This document shows, piece by piece, positions 7,013-14,329 of a DNA stretch of 40,214 nt (within the stretch, counting starts at the first letter, position 1; the number at the start of each line of letters is the position of its first letter). The stretch is from Thalassolituus sp. UBA1087. Lineage in GTDB: Bacteria; Pseudomonadota; Gammaproteobacteria; Pseudomonadales; Oceanobacteraceae. The position numbers and the translations under genes are program-made. The stretch spans positions 482-40,695 of the forward strand of contig DCCG01000011.1 in the NCBI GenBank assembly GCA_002314145.1, written 5' to 3'. The notes under the pieces were generated by a model. The model did no database searches, was not told where the DNA came from, and saw only the letters and a program-made list of their open reading frames with translations.

Positions 7013-8329
7013 ATGTCATTAAATGCGACAGAACCAATGCCCACTCATGGATTGATGGCCCACCGGGCACCACTGCTGCATTTTCTGGCAGAAAACAATC
7101 TGCAGTATTTCCCGGATGGCGTGTTACTGCTGGATACGGCCACCGGCAACGTGGTGGCCTGCGGCGGGGCGTCTGCGCTGTTAGAGCAGTATCCACAGGC
7201 GCAGGTAACTGTGCACGACAATGCGCTGATTATGCCTGGCCTGATCGATACTCATATTCACTTTCCTCAGGTGGATGTGATCGCCTCTTATGGTGAACAG
7301 CTGCTGGAGTGGCTGAATAATTATACCTTTCCCACGGAAGCCGGGTTTGCTGATCAGCATATAGCAGAGACGACAGCGGAATTTTTTCTGCAGGAATTGT
7401 TAAGAAACGGTACCACGACCGCAGCGGTGTACGGCAGTGTGCATGCCTCCGCCGCCGATGCTTTCTTTAAGGCAAGTTACCGGCATAACACCCGCATGAT
7501 TATGGGCAAGTCCATGATGGACAGGAATACCCCGGACAATCTGTCAGAAAGCACAGAGCAGTCTCTGCGTGAAACCCGTGATTTAATCAGTTACTGGCAT
7601 AATAATGGCCGTCAGCTGTACGCCGCAACGCTGCGTTTTGTGGTTACATCCAGCGCTAAGCAGATGGACGATATCCACAACTTAATGGAAGATTATCCGG
7701 ATCTGTATATGCAGACCCATCTGGCGGAAAACCTGTCCGAGCTGGAACTGGTTAAATCCATGTACCCTGAGCGGCTGGATTACGTGGATGTGTTTGATCA
7801 CCACGGCTTGCTTGGGCCACGCAGTATTTTTGGCCACGGGATTCACCTGAGTGAGCGCGAATTACAGCGCCTGCAGGATACACAGAGCCGTATCGCTTTC
7901 TGCCCGACCTCCAATCTGTTTTTAGGCAGCGGTCTTTATCAGCTGGATAAACCAGGGTTTGATATTCACACAGGTATCGCCACCGACGTTGGTGCAGGTA
8001 CCAGTTTTTCTATGTTGCAAACATTGCACGAGGCTTACAAAGTCTGTCAGCTGAACGGTACTAACCTGTCACCAACGCGGGCATTTTATATGGCCACACT
8101 CGGCAATGCCAAAGCCCTGAGCCTGGATGATAAAATCGGCAATTTTGAAGCCGGTAAAGAGGCCGACTTTATTGTCTGTGATCTGGCTGCAACGCCATTG
8201 ATGCAACGCCGTCAGGCAATCTGCAAAACTCTTGATGAACAATTATTTGCGTTGATGATTCTGGGTGATGACAGAGCCATCCGGCATACCTATGTGAACG
8301 GCAGTATGAGTGCCTGTTCTGCCGCCTGA
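7013..8329 (+). CDS. guaD: guanine deaminase
   Basis: Zinc amidohydrolase converting guanine to xanthine and ammonia. The 438-residue length is close to E. coli GuaD. PGLIDTHIHFPQVD carries the HxH zinc ligands (H81, H83) and the FPQ segment characteristic of guanine deaminases. MQTHLAEN, FGHGIHLS, CPTSNLFLGSG and TDVGAGTSFS supply the remaining metal and substrate positions. The ATG at 7013 comes directly after the permease stop, and in-frame ATGs follow at residues 9 and 15, so the exact start is uncertain. It is the last gene of the transporter operon. Imported or salvaged guanine would be fed into purine catabolism for nitrogen. Confidence 0.9.
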   Translation: MSLNATEPMPTHGLMAHRAPLLHFLAENNLQYFPDGVLLLDTATGNVVACGGASALLEQYPQAQVTVHDNALIMPGLIDTHIHFPQVDVIASYGEQLLEWLNNYTFPTEAGFADQHIAETTAEFFLQELLRNGTTTAAVYGSVHASAADAFFKASYRHNTRMIMGKSMMDRNTPDNLSESTEQSLRETRDLISYWHNNGRQLYAATLRFVVTSSAKQMDDIHNLMEDYPDLYMQTHLAENLSELELVKSMYPERLDYVDVFDHHGLLGPRSIFGHGIHLSERELQRLQDTQSRIAFCPTSNLFLGSGLYQLDKPGFDIHTGIATDVGAGTSFSMLQTLHEAYKVCQLNGTNLSPTRAFYMATLGNAKALSLDDKIGNFEAGKEADFIVCDLAATPLMQRRQAICKTLDEQLFALMILGDDRAIRHTYVNGSMSACSAA

Positions 8330-8375
8330 TAACGGCCCGCCGGAATATTCGCGTTATAGCATGCCGGTGCATACA

Positions 8376-8714
8376 TCAGTGTGACAAAACCAGGCTGCCC
8401 TGATTGATCTGCAGATAAATGGTGTAAGGTAAAACGACGGTATCTGCGATACAGGAAAGCACACCATCCAGCGCATAAGGAATCAGGTTGGATGCCGGGT
8501 TGCGGGAAAACTTTCCGGGCTCGGCATGTAAGGTGCAGAACCGGTAACTGAGGCCGCTGTATACTCTCGGGATGACAGAGCAGCGGGTCTGGTCGTGGTG
8601 CAGCTGGCTGGCAATCTTCCTGTCCGGATTGCTCAGCGTGGTATAGGTCGCACAACTTGGCAGCAGCATGCTGGCTGCCAGTAATAGGGTACAGGCTATA
8701 GTCCGTATGTTCAT
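8376..8714 (-). CDS. YceK/YidQ family lipoprotein
   Basis: Small outer-envelope lipoprotein of 112 residues. It has a lipobox-type signal (LLPSC, lipidated Cys near residue 21) and resembles the YceK/YidQ (DUF1375) proteins in RCSVIPRVYSGLSYRF and the C-terminal IADTVVLPYTIYLQ segment. The start is supported by AAGGA upstream. Function is unknown. It diverges from nifE and is probably unrelated to nitrogen fixation. Confidence 0.8.
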   Translation of the reverse strand: MNIRTIACTLLLAASMLLPSCATYTTLSNPDRKIASQLHHDQTRCSVIPRVYSGLSYRFCTLHAEPGKFSRNPASNLIPYALDGVLSCIADTVVLPYTIYLQINQGSLVLSH

Positions 8715-8826
8715 GGTGATTCCTTGCGTCCGTCAGGGACCGGCGTTGTGCCTGTTTTATGCGTTGCCAGTGCAGTAGGTTGATTTTTCCGGATCAATTG
8801 TCATATCCCCTCCAAGGATTTTTCCT

Positions 8827-8842
8827 TGTCACTTTTACTACA
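8827..8842. promoter_or_regulatory. NifA upstream activator site (nifE)
   Basis: TGTCACTTTTACTACA matches TGT-N10-ACA exactly. It is centred about 80 bp upstream of the predicted nifE transcription start and is positioned for activation of the sigma-54 promoter at 8888-8903. Confidence 0.85.
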
Positions 8843-8869
8843 AGTCTTTTTCATATTAATTCCTAATGA

Positions 8870-8882
8870 AATCAGCTGGTTA
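8870..8882 (+). promoter_or_regulatory. possible IHF site
   Basis: AATCAGCTGGTTA matches the IHF core WATCAA-N4-TTR with one mismatch. It lies between the NifA site and the -24 element, where a DNA bend would help NifA contact the polymerase. Confidence 0.35.
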
Positions 8883-8887
8883 GCATC

Positions 8888-8903
8888 TGGCCCTGCGATT
8901 GCA
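8888..8903 (+). promoter_or_regulatory. sigma-54 promoter of the nifENX operon
   Basis: TGGCCCTGCGATTGCA: TGGC at -24, TTGCA at -12, with the required spacing. Transcription should begin near 8914, about 75 nt before the nifE ATG. Confidence 0.9.
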
Positions 8904-8987
8904 CCGGCTATCGCAAAGGCCATAGCTGCACCCTACAAAAAGCGACAAAGCAGCAGGCCGTTCAGCTGATGAGAGCAGGGGACGGGT

Positions 8988-10403
8988 ATGAAAGCCAAAG
9001 ATATTGCCGAGTTAATGGACGAACCGGCCTGCAGTCATAACAAAAAGGAAAAGTCCGGCTGTGCCAAGCCTAAGCCGGGTTCTACTGCGGGCGGCTGCGC
9101 TTTTGATGGCGCACAGATTGCGTTGCTGCCGATCGCTGATGTTGCTCATATTGTGCATGGCCCCATTGCCTGTGCCGGCAGCTCCTGGGATAACCGTGGG
9201 ACGCGTTCCAGCGGCTCAACCCTGTTCCGTATTGGTATGACGACGGATCTCACCGAGCAGGATGTGATTATGGGGCGTGGTGAGAAGCGTCTGTTCCATT
9301 CGATTAAACAGGCCATTGATTCATACCAGCCACCGGCGGTGTTTGTGTACAACACCTGTGTGCCGGCATTAATCGGTGACGATGTTGATGCGGTGTGTAA
9401 AGCAGCAGAAGAACGCTGGGGAGTGCCGGTTGTACCGGTGGATTGCGCCGGTTTTTATGGCACTAAAAACCTCGGTAACCGTATCGCCGGCGAAGCTATG
9501 TTCAAACATGTGATCGGTAGCGCCGATCCACAGTCACTGCCAGCATCTGTGCAGCGTCCCGGCATTAAAGTACATGACGTAAACCTGATCGGCGAATACA
9601 ACATCGCCGGCGAATTCTGGTATGTACTGCCACTGCTGGATGAACTGGGAATCCGTGTTCTCTGTACCTTATCCGGCGATGCGCGCTATAACGAAGTACG
9701 CACCATGCATAAAGCCGAGGTGAATATGATGGTGTGCTCGAAAGCCATGCTGAATGTGGCCCGTAAATTACAGGAACGCTATGGCACGCCATGGTTTGAA
9801 GGTTCTTTTTACGGCATCACGGATACTTCACAGGCGCTGCGTGATTTTGCCCGCCTGATTAATGATCCGGATCTCACCGAACGCACCGAAGCCTTAATTG
9901 AACGTGAAGAAAAACGTATCCGTGCAGAACTGGAGCCATGGCGTCAGCGCCTGCAGAGTAAGCGCGTGCTGCTGTATACCGGCGGGGTTAAATCCTGGTC
10001 AGTGATCTCTGCCCTGCAGGATCTGGGTATGAAAGTGGTGGCAACCGGCACCAAAAAATCCACCGAAGAAGACAAAGCCCGTATCCGTGAATTAATGGGC
10101 GACGACGTCAAAATGCAGGAAGACGGTTCTGCGACAGGCCTGTTGAATACGGTGAAAGAATACAAAGCCGATATTCTGATCGCCGGCGGCCGCAATATGT
10201 ACACCGCATTAAAAGCCCGGGTGCCGTTTCTGGATATTAACCAGGAGCGGGAGTTCGGCTATGCCGGTTACGACGGCATGCTGGAGCTGGTGCGCCAGTT
10301 AGCGCTGACTATGGAAAGCCCGGTATGGCAACAGGTGCGGGCCCCGGCACCCTGGGATGAACCTGTTGCGACTGCGGGTGAACTGTTGAGTGCACAAAGT
10401 TAA
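8988..10403 (+). CDS. nifE: nitrogenase iron-molybdenum cofactor biosynthesis protein NifE
   Basis: Alpha-like subunit of the NifE2N2 scaffold, on which the NifB product matures to the FeMo-cofactor precursor. The 471-residue product has the NifE-type Cys-rich start, then GGCAFDGAQIALLPIADVAH, HGPIACAGSSWDNRG and NTCVPALIGDDVDAVC, and the late segment GGRNMYTALKARVPFLDINQ. The length is as expected. The ATG follows GAGAGCAGGGGACGGG. It is the first gene behind a NifA/sigma-54 promoter. nifH, nifD and nifK do not precede it, unlike in many diazotrophs. Confidence 0.96.
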   Translation: MKAKDIAELMDEPACSHNKKEKSGCAKPKPGSTAGGCAFDGAQIALLPIADVAHIVHGPIACAGSSWDNRGTRSSGSTLFRIGMTTDLTEQDVIMGRGEKRLFHSIKQAIDSYQPPAVFVYNTCVPALIGDDVDAVCKAAEERWGVPVVPVDCAGFYGTKNLGNRIAGEAMFKHVIGSADPQSLPASVQRPGIKVHDVNLIGEYNIAGEFWYVLPLLDELGIRVLCTLSGDARYNEVRTMHKAEVNMMVCSKAMLNVARKLQERYGTPWFEGSFYGITDTSQALRDFARLINDPDLTERTEALIEREEKRIRAELEPWRQRLQSKRVLLYTGGVKSWSVISALQDLGMKVVATGTKKSTEEDKARIRELMGDDVKMQEDGSATGLLNTVKEYKADILIAGGRNMYTALKARVPFLDINQEREFGYAGYDGMLELVRQLALTMESPVWQQVRAPAPWDEPVATAGELLSAQS

Positions 10404-10427
10404 GGTCCGGACGTGAGGGAGAGCAGG

Positions 10428-11837
10428 ATGAGCGAAACTGTCAGTCATATTGTAAAGCGCAAAAAAGCGTTATCGGTTAACCCGCTGAAAACCAGTCAGA
10501 CCATTGGTGGTGCACTGGCAGTACTGGGGGTTAACCGGGCAATGCCTCTGATGCATGGCTCACAGGGCTGCACTGCCTTTGCCAAGGTCTTTTTCGTACG
10601 CCATTTCCGCGAACCTGTGCCGCTGCAGACGACAGCCATGGATCAGGTATCGTCGGTGATGGGAGCCGACGACAATATTGTTGAAGCCTTAAAAACCATT
10701 GCTGAAAAAAATAACCCGTCATTAATTGGCCTGGTGACAACTGGCCTGGCAGAAACACAGGGCGCGGATATCAAACGCGCCGTGAAAGAATTCCGCGATC
10801 AATTTCCACAGTACGAAAAGGTAAAAGTACTGGCGGTGAATACCCCGGATTTTGCCGGTAGTTTTGAAAGCGGTTTTGCTGTGACGGTGAAAGGCCTGCT
10901 GCAGGAACTGGTACCCGGCAAAGACGACAACCCGGGCCGGGCCGGGCTGCGCCAAAAGCAGGTGAATGTTTTATGCGGCGGTAATTTATCACCAACGGAT
11001 CTCGAATTTGTCTCTGAGAGCATCGAGAGCTTTGGCTTACGCCCTTTGCTGATTCCGGATTTATCCGGCTCACTGGATGGCCACCTGGATGATTCGCCTT
11101 TCAGTGCGGTGACAACCGGTGGTGTCAGCGTTGATGACATTGCTACCGCCAACGAAAGCATAGCCACGCTGGTCGTCGGCGAAAGCCTGCACAGTGCGGG
11201 TGACTGGTTATACCGTCATACCGATGTCCCCAGCCATTATTTCGGACATTTAATGGGACTTGAAGCGGTGGATGACTGGCTGATGACCTTATCTGAAATC
11301 AGTGGCCAGCCAGTACCCGCGAAGTGGCAACGTCAGCGTCGCCAGCTGCAGGACGCCATGCTGGATACGCATTTTATGATTGGCATGTCACGCATTGCGA
11401 TCGCCTCTGACCCGGATATGCTCGCGGGATTTGTCCGGCTGTTGCAGAGTATGGGCGCTGAAATTGTCAGTGCTGTGGTACCGGCTTCCGGTCAGGCCCT
11501 GAAGGGCCTGGAAAAAGTTCAGGTTGTGGTCGGCGATCTGGAAGATCTTGAGGACGATGCGCGGGCACAAAAAGCACAGATCCTGTTAACCAACAGCCAT
11601 GGCGCAGAAACCTCACAACGCCTGGGCATCCCGTTACTGCGTATCGGATTTCCACAATACGACCAGGTGGGGGGGTATCAGCGTCAGTGGTTTGGTTACC
11701 GGGCAACGTCACAGGCTTTGTTTGATCTGGCCAATCTGGTGCTCAGTCAGCATCACGAACTCGAGCCATATTATTCTGTTTATGCCCAGAAATATGATGA
11801 AAAACACCAACAGGTAAAAGCCAGCGCATGGACGTAA
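10428..11837 (+). CDS. nifN: nitrogenase iron-molybdenum cofactor biosynthesis protein NifN
   Basis: Beta-like partner of NifE in the cofactor-assembly scaffold, 469 residues. Typical features are NPLKTSQTIGGALAVLGV, MPLMHGSQGCTAFAKVF with the cluster-binding Cys, and a C-terminal SHGAETSQRLGIPLLRIGFP segment. The start chosen is the ATG at 10428, preceded by GAGAGCAGG. A GTG 15 bases upstream is in frame but less well placed. It follows nifE by 24 nt and precedes nifX in the same operon. Confidence 0.95.
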   Translation: MSETVSHIVKRKKALSVNPLKTSQTIGGALAVLGVNRAMPLMHGSQGCTAFAKVFFVRHFREPVPLQTTAMDQVSSVMGADDNIVEALKTIAEKNNPSLIGLVTTGLAETQGADIKRAVKEFRDQFPQYEKVKVLAVNTPDFAGSFESGFAVTVKGLLQELVPGKDDNPGRAGLRQKQVNVLCGGNLSPTDLEFVSESIESFGLRPLLIPDLSGSLDGHLDDSPFSAVTTGGVSVDDIATANESIATLVVGESLHSAGDWLYRHTDVPSHYFGHLMGLEAVDDWLMTLSEISGQPVPAKWQRQRRQLQDAMLDTHFMIGMSRIAIASDPDMLAGFVRLLQSMGAEIVSAVVPASGQALKGLEKVQVVVGDLEDLEDDARAQKAQILLTNSHGAETSQRLGIPLLRIGFPQYDQVGGYQRQWFGYRATSQALFDLANLVLSQHHELEPYYSVYAQKYDEKHQQVKASAWT

Positions 11838-11859
11838 GTCAGAGTGCCGGGAGACTGAT

Positions 11860-12333
11860 ATGACAGTCACAAGAAAATTGCAGGTTGTCGACGACGAAGA
11901 CGACTCTGCCTTATTGAAGGTGGCATTCGCGTCTTCGGACCGTACAACCGTCGATCAGCATTTTGGCTCTGCCTGCGCGTTTGTTATTTACGGCGTCAGT
12001 CCGGAGCAAAGCAAATTACTGCAGGTCAGTGAATTTGGCGAACTGTCTGCGGATGTCAGTGAAGACAAACTGTCGGAAAAGCTGGATATCCTGGATGGCT
12101 GCATCGCTGTCTACTGCCGCGCCTGTGGGGCTTCGGCAGTACGTCAGTTACTGGTACAGGGTATTCAGCCGGTTAAAGTCAGTGAAGGCACCGGGATTGC
12201 GGAACTGATCGGCCATCTGCAGCAGGAGTTGCGGGAAGGGCCATCCAGCTGGCTGGCCAAGGCGATGCGCAGCCATCAGTTGGCTGCGGGCGCCCGTTTC
12301 GATGATATGGAAGCGGAAGGCTGGAAAGAATAG
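11860..12333 (+). CDS. nifX: nitrogen fixation protein NifX
   Basis: Small carrier of FeMo-cofactor precursor (NifB-co/VK-cluster) moving between NifB and NifEN. The 157-residue product is the NifX/NifY-C type dinitrogenase iron-molybdenum cofactor binding fold, including VAFASSDRTTVDQHFGSACAF and a single domain of about 110 residues. It lies directly after nifN, as usual. The ATG at 11860 is the only good start. The C-terminal tail (DDMEAEGWKE) is charged and short. Confidence 0.93.
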   Translation: MTVTRKLQVVDDEDDSALLKVAFASSDRTTVDQHFGSACAFVIYGVSPEQSKLLQVSEFGELSADVSEDKLSEKLDILDGCIAVYCRACGASAVRQLLVQGIQPVKVSEGTGIAELIGHLQQELREGPSSWLAKAMRSHQLAAGARFDDMEAEGWKE

Positions 12334-12388
12334 CCGCCCCGGATTTTGTTGTATGAGCGGATATCGTCAATACAGAAATAATACCACC

Positions 12389-12405
12389 CGGGTGTTTTTC
12401 ACCCG
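12389..12405 (+). repeat. hairpin between nifX and the DUF269 gene
   Basis: CGGGTG (12389-12394) and CACCCG (12400-12405) form a 6-bp stem with a TTTTT loop in the 104-nt gap. No terminal T run follows, so an mRNA-processing or stabilising element is more likely than a terminator. Confidence 0.4.
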
Positions 12406-12437
12406 CAAAATAAACTGAGTATACAGCGAGAAAAACC

Positions 12438-12917
12438 ATGACTGATGAAGCACTTGAAGCCGTTGTCGGGGCTGATGACGAACTGCTGAAAAACCCACTG
12501 GTACGTCAGATGATCGTGCAGCTGCGCGCTCTGGACAGCTATGGAACCTATGATAACTGGAGTGACGATAAAGTCCTGGACCCGGTTATTCTGACCAAAG
12601 CCCGCCGTCGTGAAATTCCTGTTGTAGGTGATCCGGACGAGACGGTTGTAGCCCGTATCAAAGCCTTTTATAACGCCATCGCGGTCAGTATTGAAAGCGA
12701 GTGCGGGTTGATGGCTGTTCCTGTGATTAACCTGACTCATGAAGGGTTTGGCCGCGCCATGATTATTGTTGGCAAACTGGTGGTGCTGGATAAAACCCTG
12801 CGCGATGTCCACCGCTTTGGCTTTGATTCGCTGGAGAAAATGATCGCCGAGATGGAAAAACTGAACGGCAAAGCAGTGGCTTTGATTAACGAACACCGGG
12901 CGGTCGCTGAACTTTAA
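12438..12917 (+). CDS. NifX-associated nitrogen fixation protein (DUF269)
   Basis: 159-residue protein of the DUF269 family found almost only next to nifENX. It contains FVRQM-like LVRQMIVQLRALDSYGTYDNW near residues 20-40 and the conserved VINLTHEGFGRAMI-type centre. Relatives are linked to FeMo-cofactor storage or transfer, but the biochemical role is not firmly settled. It shares the nifENX operon and is followed closely by the DUF683 gene. Confidence 0.9.
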   Translation: MTDEALEAVVGADDELLKNPLVRQMIVQLRALDSYGTYDNWSDDKVLDPVILTKARRREIPVVGDPDETVVARIKAFYNAIAVSIESECGLMAVPVINLTHEGFGRAMIIVGKLVVLDKTLRDVHRFGFDSLEKMIAEMEKLNGKAVALINEHRAVAEL

Positions 12918-12943
12918 TATTCTGATGTGATAAGGAGATTTTT

Positions 12944-13162
12944 ATGACTGATGATGAGCTGAAAGCACTGCGTAAAGAAGCCAGTAAGAAAAAACGTATG
13001 GCTACAGAATGGGCGTCGAAAATCCATGATGTTGTGGAAGACACTTACTGGAATGATTATAAAAATCTGCCGGATATGGCAGCTCAGGCAGTTGCTGCCT
13101 GCGAAGAATGGAAAGAAGCGCAGAATAAATACGATGAAGCCGCGAAAACGGCCGAAGCCTGA
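12944..13162 (+). CDS. CCE_0567 / DUF683 family small nif-associated protein
   Basis: 72-residue, mainly helical and charged protein. The two predicted helices (about 3-35 and 42-68) and segments such as LKKEA-like ELKALRKEASKKKRMA, EDTYWNDY and CEEWKEAQ match the DUF683/CCE_0567 family, which regularly follows the DUF269 gene in nif operons. A metal or iron-binding role has been suggested for the family. The start follows AAGGAG. Confidence 0.9.
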   Translation: MTDDELKALRKEASKKKRMATEWASKIHDVVEDTYWNDYKNLPDMAAQAVAACEEWKEAQNKYDEAAKTAEA

Positions 13163-13174
13163 TTTACAACATTG

Positions 13175-13202
13175 TCTGCTGCTTCAACCGTGTAGCAGCA
13201 GA
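13175..13202 (+). repeat. hairpin upstream of fdxB
   Basis: TCTGCTGCT (13175-13183) and AGCAGCAGA (13194-13202) form a 9-bp perfect stem with a 10-nt loop in the 96-nt gap before fdxB. AAAACTTATT follows, not a clear T run. It could set the relative dosage of the ferredoxins against the upstream cofactor genes. Confidence 0.45.
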
Positions 13203-13258
13203 AAACTTATTCAATACGATAAGAACCTTAAAGGTTCAATGTTTACCGGAGAGAGATC

Positions 13259-13558
13259 ATGGGCGAAGCAATAACCGGGCGTACCCGGGGAGGGGCTGAG
13301 TGGACGCCGGAATTTGTCACTGAGCTGGATGCCAGTACCTGTATTGGTTGTGGCCGTTGCTACAAAGTGTGTCCACGGGATGTATTCCAGCTGGTAGAGC
13401 GGGGAGACATGGTTGAGGACGACGATGACGACTTTTATGACGATGATGATGAAATGATGGTGATGACCATTGCCAATGCCGATGACTGTATTGGCTGTGT
13501 GTCCTGCGCCCGGGTATGTCCGAAAAACTGCCACACACACGAAGCACTGGCGGGGTAA
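13259..13558 (+). CDS. fdxB: nif-specific ferredoxin III (FdxB), 2[4Fe-4S]
   Basis: 99-residue bacterial-type ferredoxin. The first cluster motif is CIGCGRCYKVCP and the second CIGCVSCARVCP. Between them lies a strikingly acidic loop with runs of Asp (about residues 56-68) followed by EMMVM. FdxB-type proteins supply electrons to nitrogenase maturation or the Fe protein. The ATG follows GGAGAGAG and the protein is of family length. It sits between the DUF683 gene and a 2Fe-2S ferredoxin. Confidence 0.92.
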   Translation: MGEAITGRTRGGAEWTPEFVTELDASTCIGCGRCYKVCPRDVFQLVERGDMVEDDDDDFYDDDDEMMVMTIANADDCIGCVSCARVCPKNCHTHEALAG

Positions 13559-13564
13559 CGGATT

Positions 13565-13891
13565 ATGCCTAAACCAGAGATTCATGTTTTTGTCTGTGCT
13601 CAGCAGCGTCCCGCCGGTCATCCGCGCGGCAGTTGCGGGGAAAAAGGTGCTGCCACACTTCTGGATCAGCTGTCACAAAAACTGATTGCCAATAATCTGA
13701 TGAATAAAGTATCGCTGGTTCCCACCGGATGTCTGGGGCCATGTCGTGCCGGAGCCAATATACTGGTGTACCCGGGAGCAACCATGTATATGGATGTTCA
13801 GCCGGAAGATATTGATCAGATTATTCAGACGCACTTTGTTGGTGGTGAGCCCTGGGCCGATAAGGTCGCACCGGATGCGATCTGGCAATGA
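13565..13891 (+). CDS. thioredoxin-like [2Fe-2S] ferredoxin
   Basis: 108-residue Shethna-type ferredoxin. The N-terminal HVFVCAQQRP and SCGEKGA and the C-terminal TGCLGPCRAG carry the four cluster cysteines of the thioredoxin-like 2Fe-2S family. Such ferredoxins are found in Azotobacter-type nif regions and may protect nitrogenase or support its assembly. It starts 6 nt after the fdxB stop and overlaps the next gene by 4 nt (ATGA). Confidence 0.88.
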   Translation: MPKPEIHVFVCAQQRPAGHPRGSCGEKGAATLLDQLSQKLIANNLMNKVSLVPTGCLGPCRAGANILVYPGATMYMDVQPEDIDQIIQTHFVGGEPWADKVAPDAIWQ

Positions 13892-14250
13892 TGGCTGTGG
13901 CAGCTGATACTTCAGCGGTTGAAGCACAGCGTATTCGCCGCACCCGGGCGGCACTGAAACAGACGCTGGCTGATATAAAAATAACCCTGCCCGGGCTGGA
14001 CGCTGATTTTTCAGATATGGAAAACCGGGCCGATCCCTTTGATGGTTCTGTTACCCTCTTTTGCCACTGGCGTGACCCTCACAACAACCTGATCGGTTCT
14101 GTTCAGGTACATGACAGTGGCCGCATTTTTGCCGAATACGATGTCATTCAGAATCATCCCACAAAACCGGGCTGGTTTATTGAGGCGGTTTCTGTGTGGG
14201 GAGATGATACTGCCCTGCGCAGTGAACTTCGTATGATGCCATTGCCTTAA
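13888..14250 (+). CDS. nif-operon conserved hypothetical protein
   Basis: 120-residue soluble protein. Its start overlaps the ferredoxin stop, so it is translationally coupled. An N-terminal helix (about 5-35) precedes a beta-rich part with LFCHWRDPHNNLIGSVQVHDSGRIF-like sequence and a closing FIEAVSVWGDD. I do not recognise a named domain. Similar small genes follow the ferredoxin in nif clusters of gammaproteobacteria, as I recall. Strict coupling argues that it is real and linked to ferredoxin or cofactor handling. Confidence 0.78.
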   Translation: MMAVAADTSAVEAQRIRRTRAALKQTLADIKITLPGLDADFSDMENRADPFDGSVTLFCHWRDPHNNLIGSVQVHDSGRIFAEYDVIQNHPTKPGWFIEAVSVWGDDTALRSELRMMPLP

Positions 14251-14329
14251 GGCTTGTTTAATGAATATTAACAGGCACTGATAAGGCGGCTTTGGCGGGC
14301 AAATCTTTCAATCGCAGTGAGGGAATGTC

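Noticed and set aside
8715..8987. A hidden small gene between the lipoprotein and nifE
   Set aside because: The stretch is accounted for by the NifA site, IHF-like site, sigma-54 promoter and leader, and no coding signal was seen.
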